Positions 8,404 to 16,358 of a stretch of 64,000 nt of DNA are shown here, one piece after another. This stretch comes from Verrucomicrobiia bacterium (GTDB lineage: Bacteria; Verrucomicrobiota; Verrucomicrobiia; Limisphaerales; JAEYXS01): contig DASWYF010000020.1 in NCBI GenBank assembly GCA_036405135.1, positions 310,001 to 374,000 on the forward strand, in the 5' to 3' direction. Position 1 is the stretch's first letter. Each line of letters begins with the position of its first letter. The notes under the pieces are model-generated. The model saw only the letters and a list, made by a program, of their open reading frames with translations, was not told the origin of the DNA and ran no database searches. Both the position numbers and the translations under genes were made by a program.

Positions 8404-9792
8404 ATGCAAACGAAATCCATACTGGCGCACGATCTGGTGGAGCACAGCACGGTGCTGGACGGGAACACCCGTGTCCGCGATCTGCTGGCATGGTTCAAGA
8501 CGAATGCCAATGTGCATTACGTGGCGGTCACGGACCAAGGCGGTCTCGGCGGCATCGTGGGTCGTGACCAGCTCAATGCGCGGCTGGCGGACAAGTATGG
8601 CTGGTCGGTGCTGGCGGACCGGCCGCTGACGACGATCATGAATCCCGCGCCAGTGATCGTGGAGGGGAGCATGGAGCTGCACTCCATCACGCACTTCCTG
8701 CTGAACACGCCGGCGGATGGCAGTGATTTTTACCAGGACATGGTGATCCTGAAGGATGGCCAATTCATCGGCCTGGCTTCCGTGAAGCGGCTGCTCTACA
8801 AGCAGATGGAGCAGATCCAGGTGCAGATGGCGGCGATCGAGCGGCAGGCGGAAACGCTGGCGTTGAAGAACCAGGAGCTGGTCTCGACCAGCTTGAAGCT
8901 GCAAGACAACGAGCAGGAGCTGCGACAATTCTTCGAGACCTGTTCGGTGCCGTTGCTGGAACTGGACGGCAGCAATCATTTTGTGCAGGCGAACCGGCGT
9001 TTTCTGAGGTTGCTCGGCTACAAGGCGGAGGAGCTGGGGCCGGAGATCGCGGATACGGGCCTGGTGCGTGGCGGGGTGGCGGAGCTGCAGGCGGCGGTGA
9101 TACGCAATGAACGCGCGATGGGCGAGAGCAAGTCCATCTACTTCATGGTTCTGCGGCACAAGAATGGATCGGAGATCGGTGTGGAGGCCTCGATGGATGT
9201 GGATGAGGTGCGGCGGCGGACGGTGTTGAGCGTGCTGCGGGTGGCGACGGAGGATGAGTTGCGCTTGCATCTGCGGCTGTTGCGCGAGGCGGAGGGCAAG
9301 GGTGCGCTGGCGCAGAACATCGTGAGTTCGATCATCGATCGCGGCAATGACACGACGCGGATGGTGAGGAAGGTGGAGTCCATGATCTCCGTGGCGGACA
9401 AGCTGGAGCACGCGGACCAGAGCAATACTTTCAACGGGGACATCGCGGATTTCAGTGTGACGGACCTGGCGCAGTTGCTGGTCATGGGGAGCAAGACGGG
9501 GCAATTGGGGATCCAGAGCGATGTGTTTTGGGGGATGGCGTATTTCGACCGGGGCCGCATAGTGCATGCGGAGACGGTGAACAAGAAGGGGGAGGCAGCG
9601 CTCTTCGCGATGGTGGGGGTGAAGAAGGGGACGTTTGTGTTCACTTATGACGAACGGGCACCGCAGGTGACGATCGATGAAGATCCCACGACGTTGCTCA
9701 TCCGTGTGTGTTCCGGGGTGGATGAGGGCCGGGGAGATTCGAACACTTACCGTTTGGATACTGAATCCAACTCGCTGACGGCGGTGGGTTGA
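8404..9792 (+). CDS. CBS-PAS-DUF4388 signalling protein of the pst operon
   Basis: A soluble protein of about 462 aa from ATG 8404 (preceded by GGGGAG; an in-frame TTG at 8365 overlaps pstB). The order I read is: a CBS-pair-like region (about 1-125, with MNPAPVIVEGSMELHSITHFL), a helical linker (about 135-180), a PAS-like domain (about 180-290, LLELDGSNHFVQANRRFLRLLGYK cut to its core), a second linker, and a C-terminal DUF4388 domain (about 360-450, LAQLLVMGSKTGQLGI). No kinase, cyclase or DNA-binding output is visible. It occupies the place where phoU often sits. I infer a role in sensing or relaying phosphate or nucleotide status. Confidence 0.72.
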   Translation: MQTKSILAHDLVEHSTVLDGNTRVRDLLAWFKTNANVHYVAVTDQGGLGGIVGRDQLNARLADKYGWSVLADRPLTTIMNPAPVIVEGSMELHSITHFLLNTPADGSDFYQDMVILKDGQFIGLASVKRLLYKQMEQIQVQMAAIERQAETLALKNQELVSTSLKLQDNEQELRQFFETCSVPLLELDGSNHFVQANRRFLRLLGYKAEELGPEIADTGLVRGGVAELQAAVIRNERAMGESKSIYFMVLRHKNGSEIGVEASMDVDEVRRRTVLSVLRVATEDELRLHLRLLREAEGKGALAQNIVSSIIDRGNDTTRMVRKVESMISVADKLEHADQSNTFNGDIADFSVTDLAQLLVMGSKTGQLGIQSDVFWGMAYFDRGRIVHAETVNKKGEAALFAMVGVKKGTFVFTYDERAPQVTIDEDPTTLLIRVCSGVDEGRGDSNTYRLDTESNSLTAVG

Positions 9793-10130
9793 GCGGTTTG
9801 CTCCGGTGTCCCGGCTGTGGCGGTAAATTTCAGGCCGATGATGCCGGCGATGATGAGGGCGATGCTGAGGAGGCGCAGCCAATCTTTGGATTCATTAAAG
9901 AGGATGATGCCCGCGATGGCTCCACCGGCGGCGCCGATGCCGGTCCAGATGGCGTAGGCGGTGCCCATGGGGATGGTTTTGATGGCGAGGGAGACGACGA
10001 ACATGCTGGCGATGAGGGCGAGCACGACGATGAGGCTGGGCCAGAAATTCCGGAAGCCGTTGGAGTATTTCATGGCGATCAACCAGACGATCTCAAGTGC
10101 CCCGCCGAGGAAAAGATAGAACCAAGCCAT
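9747..10130 (-). CDS. SMR-family exporter, SugE/Gdx type
   Basis: A four-helix small multidrug resistance protein (127 aa). The start MAWFYLFLGGALEIVWLIAMKY carries the conserved membrane-embedded Glu (shown in ALEIVW) and GTAYAIWTGIGA, features of the SugE/Gdx branch that exports guanidinium, rather than EmrE. These proteins work as inner-membrane dual-topology dimers coupled to protons. The family usually ends near residue 105; here about 20 polar residues follow. That tail is antisense to the end of the DUF4388 gene, giving a 46-base convergent overlap. I found no guanidine riboswitch upstream. Confidence 0.85.
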   Translation of the reverse strand: MAWFYLFLGGALEIVWLIAMKYSNGFRNFWPSLIVVLALIASMFVVSLAIKTIPMGTAYAIWTGIGAAGGAIAGIILFNESKDWLRLLSIALIIAGIIGLKFTATAGTPEQTAQPTAVSELDSVSKR

Positions 10131-10485
10131 GGTAAAATAATTGTTATTCTTTGAAAAGAGGAAGGGAGTGTCGGTGGATAAGGGGGAAATTTCAAGGTAT
10201 GGAAGGTGTGTGGGCGAAAAAAGGGGAGGAGAGGGTGTGTGAATACAATGTATTTACAAAAAGTTTTCCGGGCGCAGATGGGGTGAAACCCTAGGTATGA
10301 GGTTCATTTGGGCAAAGATTTGAGTTTGCGAGAAGTGATTGGGTGGGTGCTTGGTTCTTATGTATCTATTTGATTTTTAAGGTGTTAGGTATTTATTTTG
10401 AGGTGGAAAACGGGGTTTGGAAACTTGAGTAGATTGAATCCGGAGAAGTACGCAGAAATGTAACCTTAGGTGGTAAAAAAAGCCG
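10131..10485. other. Gene-free spacer
   Basis: This T/G-rich spacer between the divergent exporter and secreted-protein genes holds no credible frame on either strand. The segment CCTAGGGTTTCACCCC (minus strand, about 10290) recalls the first bases of ykkC RNAs, but the other conserved blocks are missing. Nothing else was recognised. Confidence 0.4.
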
Positions 10486-10514
10486 TTGACTTGAAGGTGA
10501 ATGTGAAGCAGACT
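10486..10514 (+). promoter_or_regulatory. Possible promoter of the secreted-protein gene
   Basis: TTGACT is followed after 17 bases by CAGACT. The -35 is good and the -10 weak (3 of 6 to TATAAT). The predicted transcript would start about 30 bases before the ATG at 10550. Confidence 0.3.
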
Positions 10515-10549
10515 GCACGCGCACACTAAATCAGGAAGTAAACTCTTAA

Positions 10550-11212
10550 ATGAAAACTAAAGCTCTCCTTCTCGCAGGACTGGTTTCGCTGGCTGGCGTA
10601 GCCGCGACGCAGGCGCAGACGGTTTATTCCGTGAACGTAGTTGGGTTTGTCAATGTTGACGTTCCCGCTGGTGGTTTTGTGTTGGTTGGCAATCCGCTGA
10701 ATACTTCGGGGAATACGCTGGATGCGATTTTGCCGAGTGTCCCTAATAACACAACGAAGGTATTCCGCTTTGATTCCGGTACGGGTGGTTACATTTTGCA
10801 TACCAAGCGCAGCACGGGTTGGCAGCCCGATGGTGCTACTACAGTAGTGGCGCCCGGTGAAGGCTTCTTTGTGCAGAACACTGCAGCAAGTGCCATCACG
10901 CTGACCTTCACGGGTGAGCTTCTGCAAAGCAGTGGATCCACTCCGATCACTCGCAACATTCCGCAGGGGTTTTCTTTGCTCTCCAGCTTTATCCCGTCGT
11001 CTGGTTTGGTTCAGACACAGTTGGGCTTGCCGGCCCAGAACGGGGATCGCGTGTATAAGTTCGTCAACGGTGGTTACGAATTGTATACGCGCCGCACAAG
11101 TTCTTGGAGTTCTCCGGGTGAGCCGACGATGAATGTGGCTGAAGGTTTCTTCTACCAGAATAATTCAGGTTCAGCGCAAACTTGGCAGCGCGTGTTCAGC
11201 GTGACTGAATAA
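10550..11212 (+). CDS. Secreted protein with two internal repeats (VYSVNVVGF type)
   Basis: A 220-aa exported protein of unknown function. The signal peptide (1-22) ends with ATQA, after which the mature N-terminus reads QTVYSVNVVGFVNV, a hallmark of an abundant family in Verrucomicrobia. The body is a tandem duplication: residues about 35-118 and 135-216 share the pattern VFRF...GGYILHTKR...W...GEGFFVQN and VYKF...GGYELYTRR...W...AEGFFYQN. Predicted beta-rich, with no catalytic motif. A PEP-CTERM gene follows 27 bases later and shares its terminator, so the two are probably co-expressed at the cell surface. Confidence 0.8.
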   Translation: MKTKALLLAGLVSLAGVAATQAQTVYSVNVVGFVNVDVPAGGFVLVGNPLNTSGNTLDAILPSVPNNTTKVFRFDSGTGGYILHTKRSTGWQPDGATTVVAPGEGFFVQNTAASAITLTFTGELLQSSGSTPITRNIPQGFSLLSSFIPSSGLVQTQLGLPAQNGDRVYKFVNGGYELYTRRTSSWSSPGEPTMNVAEGFFYQNNSGSAQTWQRVFSVTE

Positions 11213-11239
11213 TAATCATCAACCAAAGCTTCGTTTTAT

Positions 11240-11773
11240 ATGAAAAAATTTATTCAAGCTATCGCACTGGCAGTTTTGATGACGGCGTCATCTGCTTTCG
11301 CGCAGACTGGTCCGGTGTTGCTGAATAACTACGACAGCAACAATGCAATCTTTGCTCCGGGTGGCTCCTTGGCGTCCGGCAGTGTGTTTGTGCAGTTGTT
11401 TGCGGGCACGGATGCTGGCAATTTGGTATTGGTGAGTAACAGCGGCGGTCAAAACACGTTCTCCTTGTTGGAGCCGGGCTTTTTTGACAGCGGCTTTGGC
11501 TACACGGGCTTGCCGAACAATAGCAGCGGTTACTTCCGTTTAGTTGCTTGGAGTGGTGGCTCTACTTTTGACACAGCTCAAATCCGCGGCAGTGTGGATT
11601 GGACGCAGACTGTGGGCAACCAAAACCCTGGTAGCCCGTTGCTGCCGCCACCGACCTCGGCTGTTTTGAACAACCCTGTCTTGAACATGGCTGTTGTTCC
11701 CGAGCCGACGACAATCGCTCTTGGTGTGTTGGGTGGTTTGGGTTTGCTGGCCCGCCGCCGCAAGAATGCTTAA
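11240..11773 (+). CDS. PEP-CTERM sorting-domain protein
   Basis: A 177-aa exported protein. Signal peptide residues 1-21 end in SSAFAQ. The C-terminus is a complete PEP-CTERM tag: VPEPTTIA, a hydrophobic helix (LGVLGGLGLLA) and the basic tail RRRKNA. The tag is recognised by an exosortase, which cuts near PEP and releases or anchors the protein at the surface; no exosortase gene is in the window. The central region is Ser/Gly/Asn-rich and beta-like, with no enzyme motif. It sits directly downstream of the repeat protein and directly before a strong terminator. Confidence 0.88.
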   Translation: MKKFIQAIALAVLMTASSAFAQTGPVLLNNYDSNNAIFAPGGSLASGSVFVQLFAGTDAGNLVLVSNSGGQNTFSLLEPGFFDSGFGYTGLPNNSSGYFRLVAWSGGSTFDTAQIRGSVDWTQTVGNQNPGSPLLPPPTSAVLNNPVLNMAVVPEPTTIALGVLGGLGLLARRRKNA

Positions 11774-11803
11774 GAGTTAGTTACTTTAGTTAGTGTGCAA
11801 ATT

Positions 11804-11830
11804 AAACCCCGGCTTCGGCCGGGGTTTTTG
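11804..11830 (+). terminator. Rho-independent terminator after the PEP-CTERM gene
   Basis: AAACCCCGGC and GCCGGGGTTT form a 10-bp stem around TTCG, followed by T residues and TTTTGCTTTT. It ends the two-gene secreted-protein unit. Confidence 0.9.
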
Positions 11831-11859
11831 CTTTTCCGGATTTGCCTGAAACGGAAAAA

Positions 11860-11897
11860 GAAAAAGGGCTCAATCAATGGATGCCATTGATTGAGCC
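11860..11897 (-). terminator. Terminator of the PfpI-family gene
   Basis: GGCTCAATCAATGG and CCATTGATTGAGCC form a perfect 14-bp stem around three bases (11867-11897). On the minus strand the stem is followed by CTTTTTCTTTTTC, a good U-tract for the leftward gene ending at 11931. Confidence 0.85.
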
Positions 11898-11930
11898 GAA
11901 TTTGAAATCGCGCTGGCGATCGAAATCAAA

Positions 11931-12446
11931 CTAGCCGGAGCGGCGGAGCCATTTCACCATTTCATTGGCGAAAGCAGGCAGGTCCTTTGGTGTGCGGCTA
12001 GAAATCAGATTGCCATCGACTACGGCGGCCTCATCCACCCAGATGGCGCCAGCATTAATCAAATCGTCTTTGATGCCAAGGGATCCAGTGGCTTTCTTAC
12101 CTTTCAGGATTTTGGCGGAGATGGGAATCCAGCCGCCGTGGCAGATGAAGGCGACCAAGTTGCCGCGTTCATGAAAATCCTTCACCAGTGAAAGCACTTT
12201 GGGATCGCGACGCAACTTGTCTGGCATGAAGCCACCCGGAATCAGCAGGCCGCAGTAATCCATGGTGCGGATGCGGCTGATCTCAATTTCTGTTTCTGCG
12301 GGATAGCCGTGCTTGCCCTTGTAAACTTTGATCTCTTCGCCAGCGAGTTTGGTGTCGTAGCCGGCCTCTTCGAGGCGCAGTTTGGGATACCACAATTCCA
12401 AGTCCTCGTAGATATCGTCCACCAGAGCGAGCAGCTTCTTTTGCAT
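11931..12446 (-). CDS. DJ-1/PfpI family protein
   Basis: A 171-aa single-domain protein of the DJ-1/PfpI superfamily (class I glutamine-amidotransferase-like fold). The nucleophile elbow is AFICHGGW with Cys102 and His103, and the conserved acidic residue lies in LRLEEAGYD. GLLIPGGFMPD is the family loop before it. Close relatives (PfpI, YhbO, YraA) have been described as proteases, chaperones or glyoxalase/deglycases, so the exact reaction is open. Length is typical. It is a single gene with its own terminator. Confidence 0.85.
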   Translation of the reverse strand: MQKKLLALVDDIYEDLELWYPKLRLEEAGYDTKLAGEEIKVYKGKHGYPAETEIEISRIRTMDYCGLLIPGGFMPDKLRRDPKVLSLVKDFHERGNLVAFICHGGWIPISAKILKGKKATGSLGIKDDLINAGAIWVDEAAVVDGNLISSRTPKDLPAFANEMVKWLRRSG

Positions 12447-12506
12447 AGGCCAATTTTTGCAAAGAGTGCCTGAACTCTATCTGCAAGGGAAGAAACAACT
12501 GAGCCT

Positions 12507-12535
12507 TTGACAGTTCATTTGCCTGGCGTCATCTT
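12507..12535 (+). promoter_or_regulatory. Promoter of the hicB-like gene
   Basis: TTGACA (12507-12512), 17 bases, then CATCTT. The -35 is perfect. The predicted start of transcription, about 7 bases past the -10, falls on or next to the ATG at 12542, which implies a leaderless or nearly leaderless mRNA. Confidence 0.4.
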
Positions 12536-12541
12536 GAAAGC

Positions 12542-12754
12542 ATGAGTTCGGAAATCATTTTTGAAGTCACAGAAGCGGAAGAGGGGGGGTATTGTGCTTC
12601 TGCATTGGGTTTCGGGATCAATACCCAGGGTGACACGTTGGAAGAACTCAGGACTATGGTTCGCGATGCTGTGGATTGCTATTTTGATGATGCGGAAAAA
12701 GCGCCCAAAGTCATCAGATTGCATTTTGTCCGTGATGAAGTTTTGAGTCGATGA
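12542..12754 (+). CDS. hicB: HicB-family antitoxin (orphan)
   Basis: A 70-aa protein of the small HicB type: IFEVTEAEEGGYCASALGFG, then QGDTLEELRTMVRDAVDCYF, the partial RNase-H-like fold that blocks HicA. Intact relatives are followed by a HicA mRNA-interferase gene overlapping by ATGA. That overlap is present here (12751-12754), but the downstream frame is cut short. The antitoxin therefore seems to have lost its toxin and may now be neutral, act only as a repressor, or counter HicA proteins coded elsewhere. No DNA-binding domain is attached at this length. Confidence 0.75.
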   Translation: MSSEIIFEVTEAEEGGYCASALGFGINTQGDTLEELRTMVRDAVDCYFDDAEKAPKVIRLHFVRDEVLSR

Positions 12755-12831
12755 AGACTCCAAGGGATTTAACAGGATTGGAGTTAGCCCGGGCCTTGGG
12801 CACCGCCGAAGCAGACAATACAGCCAGTTAA
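12751..12831 (+). pseudogene. hicA: Truncated hicA remnant
   Basis: This frame begins MKTPRDLTGLELARALG, which matches the start of HicA toxins (K-x-PRDL-SG-EL-x-KAL). After residue 17 the match stops and the frame ends within ten codons. The normal continuation (GY.V.RQ.GSH), with the catalytic His, is missing. The break is followed eight bases after the stop by a CCCTCACCCCGGCCCTCTCC palindromic repeat, which could mark the deletion or insertion. Functional HicA is about 60-80 aa, so this product cannot be an active mRNase. Confidence 0.65.
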
Positions 12832-12838
12832 AGACGGG

Positions 12839-12885
12839 CACCCCTCACCCCGGCCCTCTCCCCTCCGAGGGGCGAGGGGGATGGA
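12839..12885. repeat. C-rich extragenic palindrome, copy 1
   Basis: CCCTCTCCCCT and AGGGGCGAGGG pair around CCG with one mismatch (12854-12878), preceded by CACCCCTCACCCCGG. The same family occurs at 15524-15580 (CTCCCCGTGCCCTCTCC plus hairpin, then GATGGGAGCGATGGG). It abuts the hicA remnant. Confidence 0.65.
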
Positions 12886-13004
12886 GCGTTGTCCTGCATC
12901 TCTTGTCTATCTGCTTTTCGAAGCAGTGTTTGGGCTGTTCCAAACATCATCAAATCAGCACGGCAGAATTGCTAGAGCGGTTGGATTTGTGACACCCTGT
13001 CCTC

Positions 13005-15026
13005 ATGTCGCGTGAGTATGTGCTGAATCAGTTCCGGGCGCCGGTCAATCTGCAGATTGATTACGCGGCGGAATTGAATGAGCAGCAATACGCGGCGGTC
13101 ACGGCTGCGCCCGGACCTTCACTGGTCATCGCCGGAGCGGGCTCGGGCAAGACACGCACGCTGACTTATCGAGTCGCGTTTCTTTTGGAGCAAGGCATCC
13201 CGGCGGATCGCATCCTGTTGCTCACGTTCACGAACAAAGCATCGAAGGAGATGATGCGGCGTGTGAATGATCTGCTGGGCTCGGAACTCAGTTCACTTTG
13301 GGGCGGGACGTTCCACTCGATAGGTCATCGCATCTTGCGGCGTAACGCGGAAAAGATCGGTTACCGCAAGGATTTCACGATCATGGATGCGGAGGATGCG
13401 AAGGATCTCATCGGTACGGTTCTCGGCGAATCTGACATCGATGTGAAGGAGACGCGTTTTCCGAAGGCGGACAATCTTGGCTCCATGTTCTCGATGGCGG
13501 TGAACACGCGCAAAAGCATCGGTGAAACGCTGAGCCAATATTACGAGCATTTCAGTCATCTCGCACCGCTCATCTCGGGATTGCAGGTGAAATATCAGGA
13601 ACGCAAGCGCACGGCGAACATGATGGATTACGACGATCTGCTCGTGCTGTGGCTGAAGCTGCTGCAAGAGCATGAGGATGTGCGCACGCATTATCAGCGC
13701 CAGTTCCAGTTCATCTTGGTGGACGAGTATCAGGACACGAATCTGATCCAGGGCGAGATCATCGACGCGCTGGCTGGTCAGCATAAAAACGTGATGGCGG
13801 TGGGTGATGATTCGCAAAGCATCTATTCCTGGCGCGGTGCGAATTTCCGCAACATCCTGGATTTTCCAAAGCGTTATCCGGGGGCGAGTGTCTATAAGAT
13901 CGAGGTGAATTACCGCAGCACGCCGGAGATCCTTCAACTAGCGAATGCTGCGATCAAGGCGAACACAGAACAATTTGAGAAGCAGCTCGAACCAGCGCGC
14001 AAATCCGGCATCAAGCCGGTGCTCGTGACCTGCGGTGATGCGAGTGAGCAGGCGCGATTCGTGGCGCAGCGTGCGCTCGAATTGCGCGAGGAAGGCGTGA
14101 GTCTGAAGGACATGTGCGTGCTGTATCGCTCGCACTTCCATGTGATGGAACTGCAGATGGAGCTGACGCAGCGGAACATCCCTTATAGCATCACGAGCGG
14201 TATCCGTTTCTTCGAGCAGGCGCACATCAAGGATGTCTCGTGCTGGTTGCGGCTCATCGCGAATCCGCAGGATGAGCTGGCTTTCAAACGGCTCGTGGTG
14301 TTCCTGCCGGGTGTGGGCGGCAAGGCGGCGGACAAGCTATGGCGTAATTTTCAGGCGAACTATCAGGCATTGTTGCCGGGCACGAAACTCCCGCTCGCCA
14401 CAGCCTTGCAGCAGACGGCGAAAGATGTGCCGAAGAAAGGGGCGGTGGATTGGGTGCAGTTCGTCGCCACGGTTTCGCAGTTGGAGGTCGAGCCGATCCG
14501 CGAGCAGCCATCGAACATGATCCGGCTCGTGTTGCAGGCAGGCTATGAAGATCACTTGAAGCGTGAGTATGCGAACTTCAAGCAACGGCTGGAAGAGGTG
14601 GAGCAGTTCGCGACGTTCGCTTTGCAGTTCGAGAACACGACGGAATTTCTCTCGCAGCTTTCTTTGCTCACGAATGTGGAAGCGGAGAGCGCGAAAACGG
14701 ATGATGACGATGAGGATCGTCTGAAGCTCTCGACCATTCATCAGGCGAAGGGATTGGAGTTCGATGTGGTGTTTCTGATCATGTTGTGCGATGGGCTTTT
14801 CCCGAGCGCGCGTTCGCTGGATCGGCCGGAGGCGGAGGAGGAAGAGCGTCGACTTTTCTATGTGGCAGTGACGCGGGCGAAGAATGAACTGTACTTGAGT
14901 TATCCGCTCATCCGCATGGCGCAGGGGTATGGGGAATCGATGCAGCAGCCGTCACGGTTTTTGAATGAGTTGCCGAAGGAGTTGCGTGATGAGTGGACGC
15001 TGCGGTCGTATAGCAGTTATTATTGA
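13005..15026 (+). CDS. UvrD/Rep/PcrA-type ATP-dependent DNA helicase
   Basis: A superfamily 1A 3'-5' DNA helicase of 673 aa. Motifs in order: Q-motif LNEQQYAAV, Walker A AGAGSGKT (43-50), Ia LLTFTNKASKEM, Walker B LVDEYQDTN, motif III VGDDSQSIYSWRGA, motif IV NYRSTPEIL, motif V LSTIHQAKGLEFDVVF and motif VI RRLFYVAVTRAKNELYL. These proteins unwind DNA in nucleotide excision repair, mismatch repair or replication restart. It is shorter than full UvrD (about 720 aa) and lacks the long C-terminal RNAP-binding tail, so a Rep/PcrA-like role is possible. Single gene; no exonuclease domain. Confidence 0.92.
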   Translation: MSREYVLNQFRAPVNLQIDYAAELNEQQYAAVTAAPGPSLVIAGAGSGKTRTLTYRVAFLLEQGIPADRILLLTFTNKASKEMMRRVNDLLGSELSSLWGGTFHSIGHRILRRNAEKIGYRKDFTIMDAEDAKDLIGTVLGESDIDVKETRFPKADNLGSMFSMAVNTRKSIGETLSQYYEHFSHLAPLISGLQVKYQERKRTANMMDYDDLLVLWLKLLQEHEDVRTHYQRQFQFILVDEYQDTNLIQGEIIDALAGQHKNVMAVGDDSQSIYSWRGANFRNILDFPKRYPGASVYKIEVNYRSTPEILQLANAAIKANTEQFEKQLEPARKSGIKPVLVTCGDASEQARFVAQRALELREEGVSLKDMCVLYRSHFHVMELQMELTQRNIPYSITSGIRFFEQAHIKDVSCWLRLIANPQDELAFKRLVVFLPGVGGKAADKLWRNFQANYQALLPGTKLPLATALQQTAKDVPKKGAVDWVQFVATVSQLEVEPIREQPSNMIRLVLQAGYEDHLKREYANFKQRLEEVEQFATFALQFENTTEFLSQLSLLTNVEAESAKTDDDDEDRLKLSTIHQAKGLEFDVVFLIMLCDGLFPSARSLDRPEAEEEERRLFYVAVTRAKNELYLSYPLIRMAQGYGESMQQPSRFLNELPKELRDEWTLRSYSSYY

Positions 15027-15035
15027 GGGGGAAAT

Positions 15036-15072
15036 TTTTAGCCACAGATCAAACACAGACGGAACACGGATG
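15036..15072. repeat. Dispersed repeat, copy 2 (AGCCACAGAT type)
   Basis: Same orientation as 1327-1363, with three mismatches in 37 bases. It follows the helicase stop codon by nine bases. Confidence 0.75.
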
Positions 15073-15532
15073 CAGGCAGGTTGCACCGGCGGGCTTATTT
15101 GGGAAAAGGTGATGGGTCTTATAGGGCTGATTCTTTGACCTAGTAAATTTTCGATGAGGTCGGCGAAGGTGGATTTGGATGAAAAAGCGGAAATCTTGGA
15201 TTGGAATTATCTCTGTTTGAATGGGTTGGGAGAAATGTCGCTGTGGGATAACAGATTACGGTGGTTTGAGTAGTTGAGAAGGTGGATAGTGGGATTGCTG
15301 ACAACTCGTTGTCGGTAAAGGACGGGTGAGAACGGAGGTTGGGCTCGATCAGAGCGACAGGCAGCTTCCGGAGAAATCCCAGAGTCATCAACACAGGATG
15401 GAGCATTGTGTATGCGTGTGAAGTTGTGTGCCTGCGTTGGCGGGGAGGTGACGAGTCCTTATGGAATCATCAGGGCCGAAGTTTGGCTTCCTAAATAGGG
15501 AAGTGAGAGGTGTAGTGCCTCCTCTCCCCGTG

Positions 15533-15564
15533 CCCTCTCCTCCAGCTACTGCTGGAGGAGAGGG
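15533..15564. repeat. C-rich extragenic palindrome, copy 2
   Basis: Perfect 14-bp stem around TACT. Flanks match the copy at 12839-12885 (CCCTCTCC before, GATGG...AGCG after). No T-tract follows. Confidence 0.7.
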
Positions 15565-15757
15565 TGATGGGAGCGATGGGCTTCGGCGGTGGTGGGGTGT
15601 GGTTATCACGGTGCCTTGACGAAAAGAGTTAGGGCTCGTCGGGAGCCTCGCCCTACCGGGCTAGTAGGATCTGTGGGTGTATCGGGCGTGTGGATTGGGG
15701 CTCGTAAGCTGGAGGGGGAAAGGGACGTCGGTCGAGAATGGGACCGGGGAATCCTGA

Positions 15758-15777
15758 AGTCGGACTAAAGTCCGACT
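15758..15777. repeat. Short perfect palindrome
   Basis: AGTCGGACT-AA-AGTCCGACT, a 9-bp stem with a 2-base spacer. The stem resembles GCCGACT/AGTCGGC at 2683-2699. Confidence 0.6.
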
Positions 15778-16331
15778 ATCGTACTCACTGCGGAACCAGC
15801 CGGGCCTTGACCACGTGCGAGGGGCGAAATGCGAAGGTCGAAGATTGGCTTTCGAGAGGTTTGACCGATCAATTGACTTCTTTGATTAGGAGGGTTGGTC
15901 GCGATACGGCACAGGGGTCGGGTAGTTTCATTGCTCTTTGACATAGTTCCCCAGTGGGGAAATGCGAGGTGAGAAGTGCGAGGTCCGAATCGGGAAATCG
16001 CAGTTCGGTAGCTTTGGGCATTTTCCTAGCTGATGGTCGTGGAAGACTTCGAGGCGTCAAGCCGCCTTGGGCGGAAAGCGGAGTCAAGCCTCCGCACTCC
16101 AAAGTCGTGGTTCGAGGACGACGACGAGGACGAAGGACGAGCACGATTGATTGGCGTTGGGGTTGCCGGCGAGGATTGGATTCGGGAGGTGTGGACTAGT
16201 TGCTAGAGTGCCGCAGAGCAGGATGCAACTGAGAAGAGGGAACACTGAACGGACGAGATGGGAAGGCGACTCACAGGGAATGTAGAATTAAGAATGGTGA
16301 ATGAAGAAAAGGGGAGTTGGAAAAAGCCAAA

Positions 16332-16358
16332 GGGCTGCTGAAGTTTTTTCAGCAGCCC
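16332..16358 (-). terminator. Terminator of the metal-type ABC operon
   Basis: GGGCTGCTGAA and TTCAGCAGCCC form an 11-bp stem around GTTTT. On the minus strand it is followed by TTTGGCTTTTTCC. It lies 43 bases past the DUF3299 gene. Confidence 0.7.

Larger units (their letters stand above)
15027..16331. repeat. Gene-free island of mixed extragenic repeats
   Basis: No credible gene is found in about 1.3 kb. It contains, in order: a second AGCCACAGAT repeat (15036-15072), a second GGTTGCACCGGCGGGC (15079-15094), a 14-bp hairpin CCCTCTCCTCCAGC-TACT-GCTGGAGGAGAGGG (split here as two arms, 15533-15564), TAGGGC...GCCCTA enclosing GGCTC-GTCGG-GAGCC (15630-15655), AGTCGGACT-AA-AGTCCGACT (15758-15777), and a stretch near 16040-16150 with GAGTCAAGCCTCCGCACTCC and runs of GACGA. 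Several of these look like separate repeat families piled at one site. Confidence 0.6.

Noticed and set aside
8371-9882. A 503-codon open frame on the minus strand
   Set aside because: Antisense shadow of the CBS-PAS-DUF4388 gene; Arg/His/Leu-rich without motif.
10260-10330. Guanidine-I (ykkC) riboswitch upstream of the SugE/Gdx gene
   Set aside because: The minus strand has CCTAGGGTTTCACCCC, but the remaining conserved blocks (CCGAGAGAAAC-like and ACG-R regions) and a terminator hairpin are missing.
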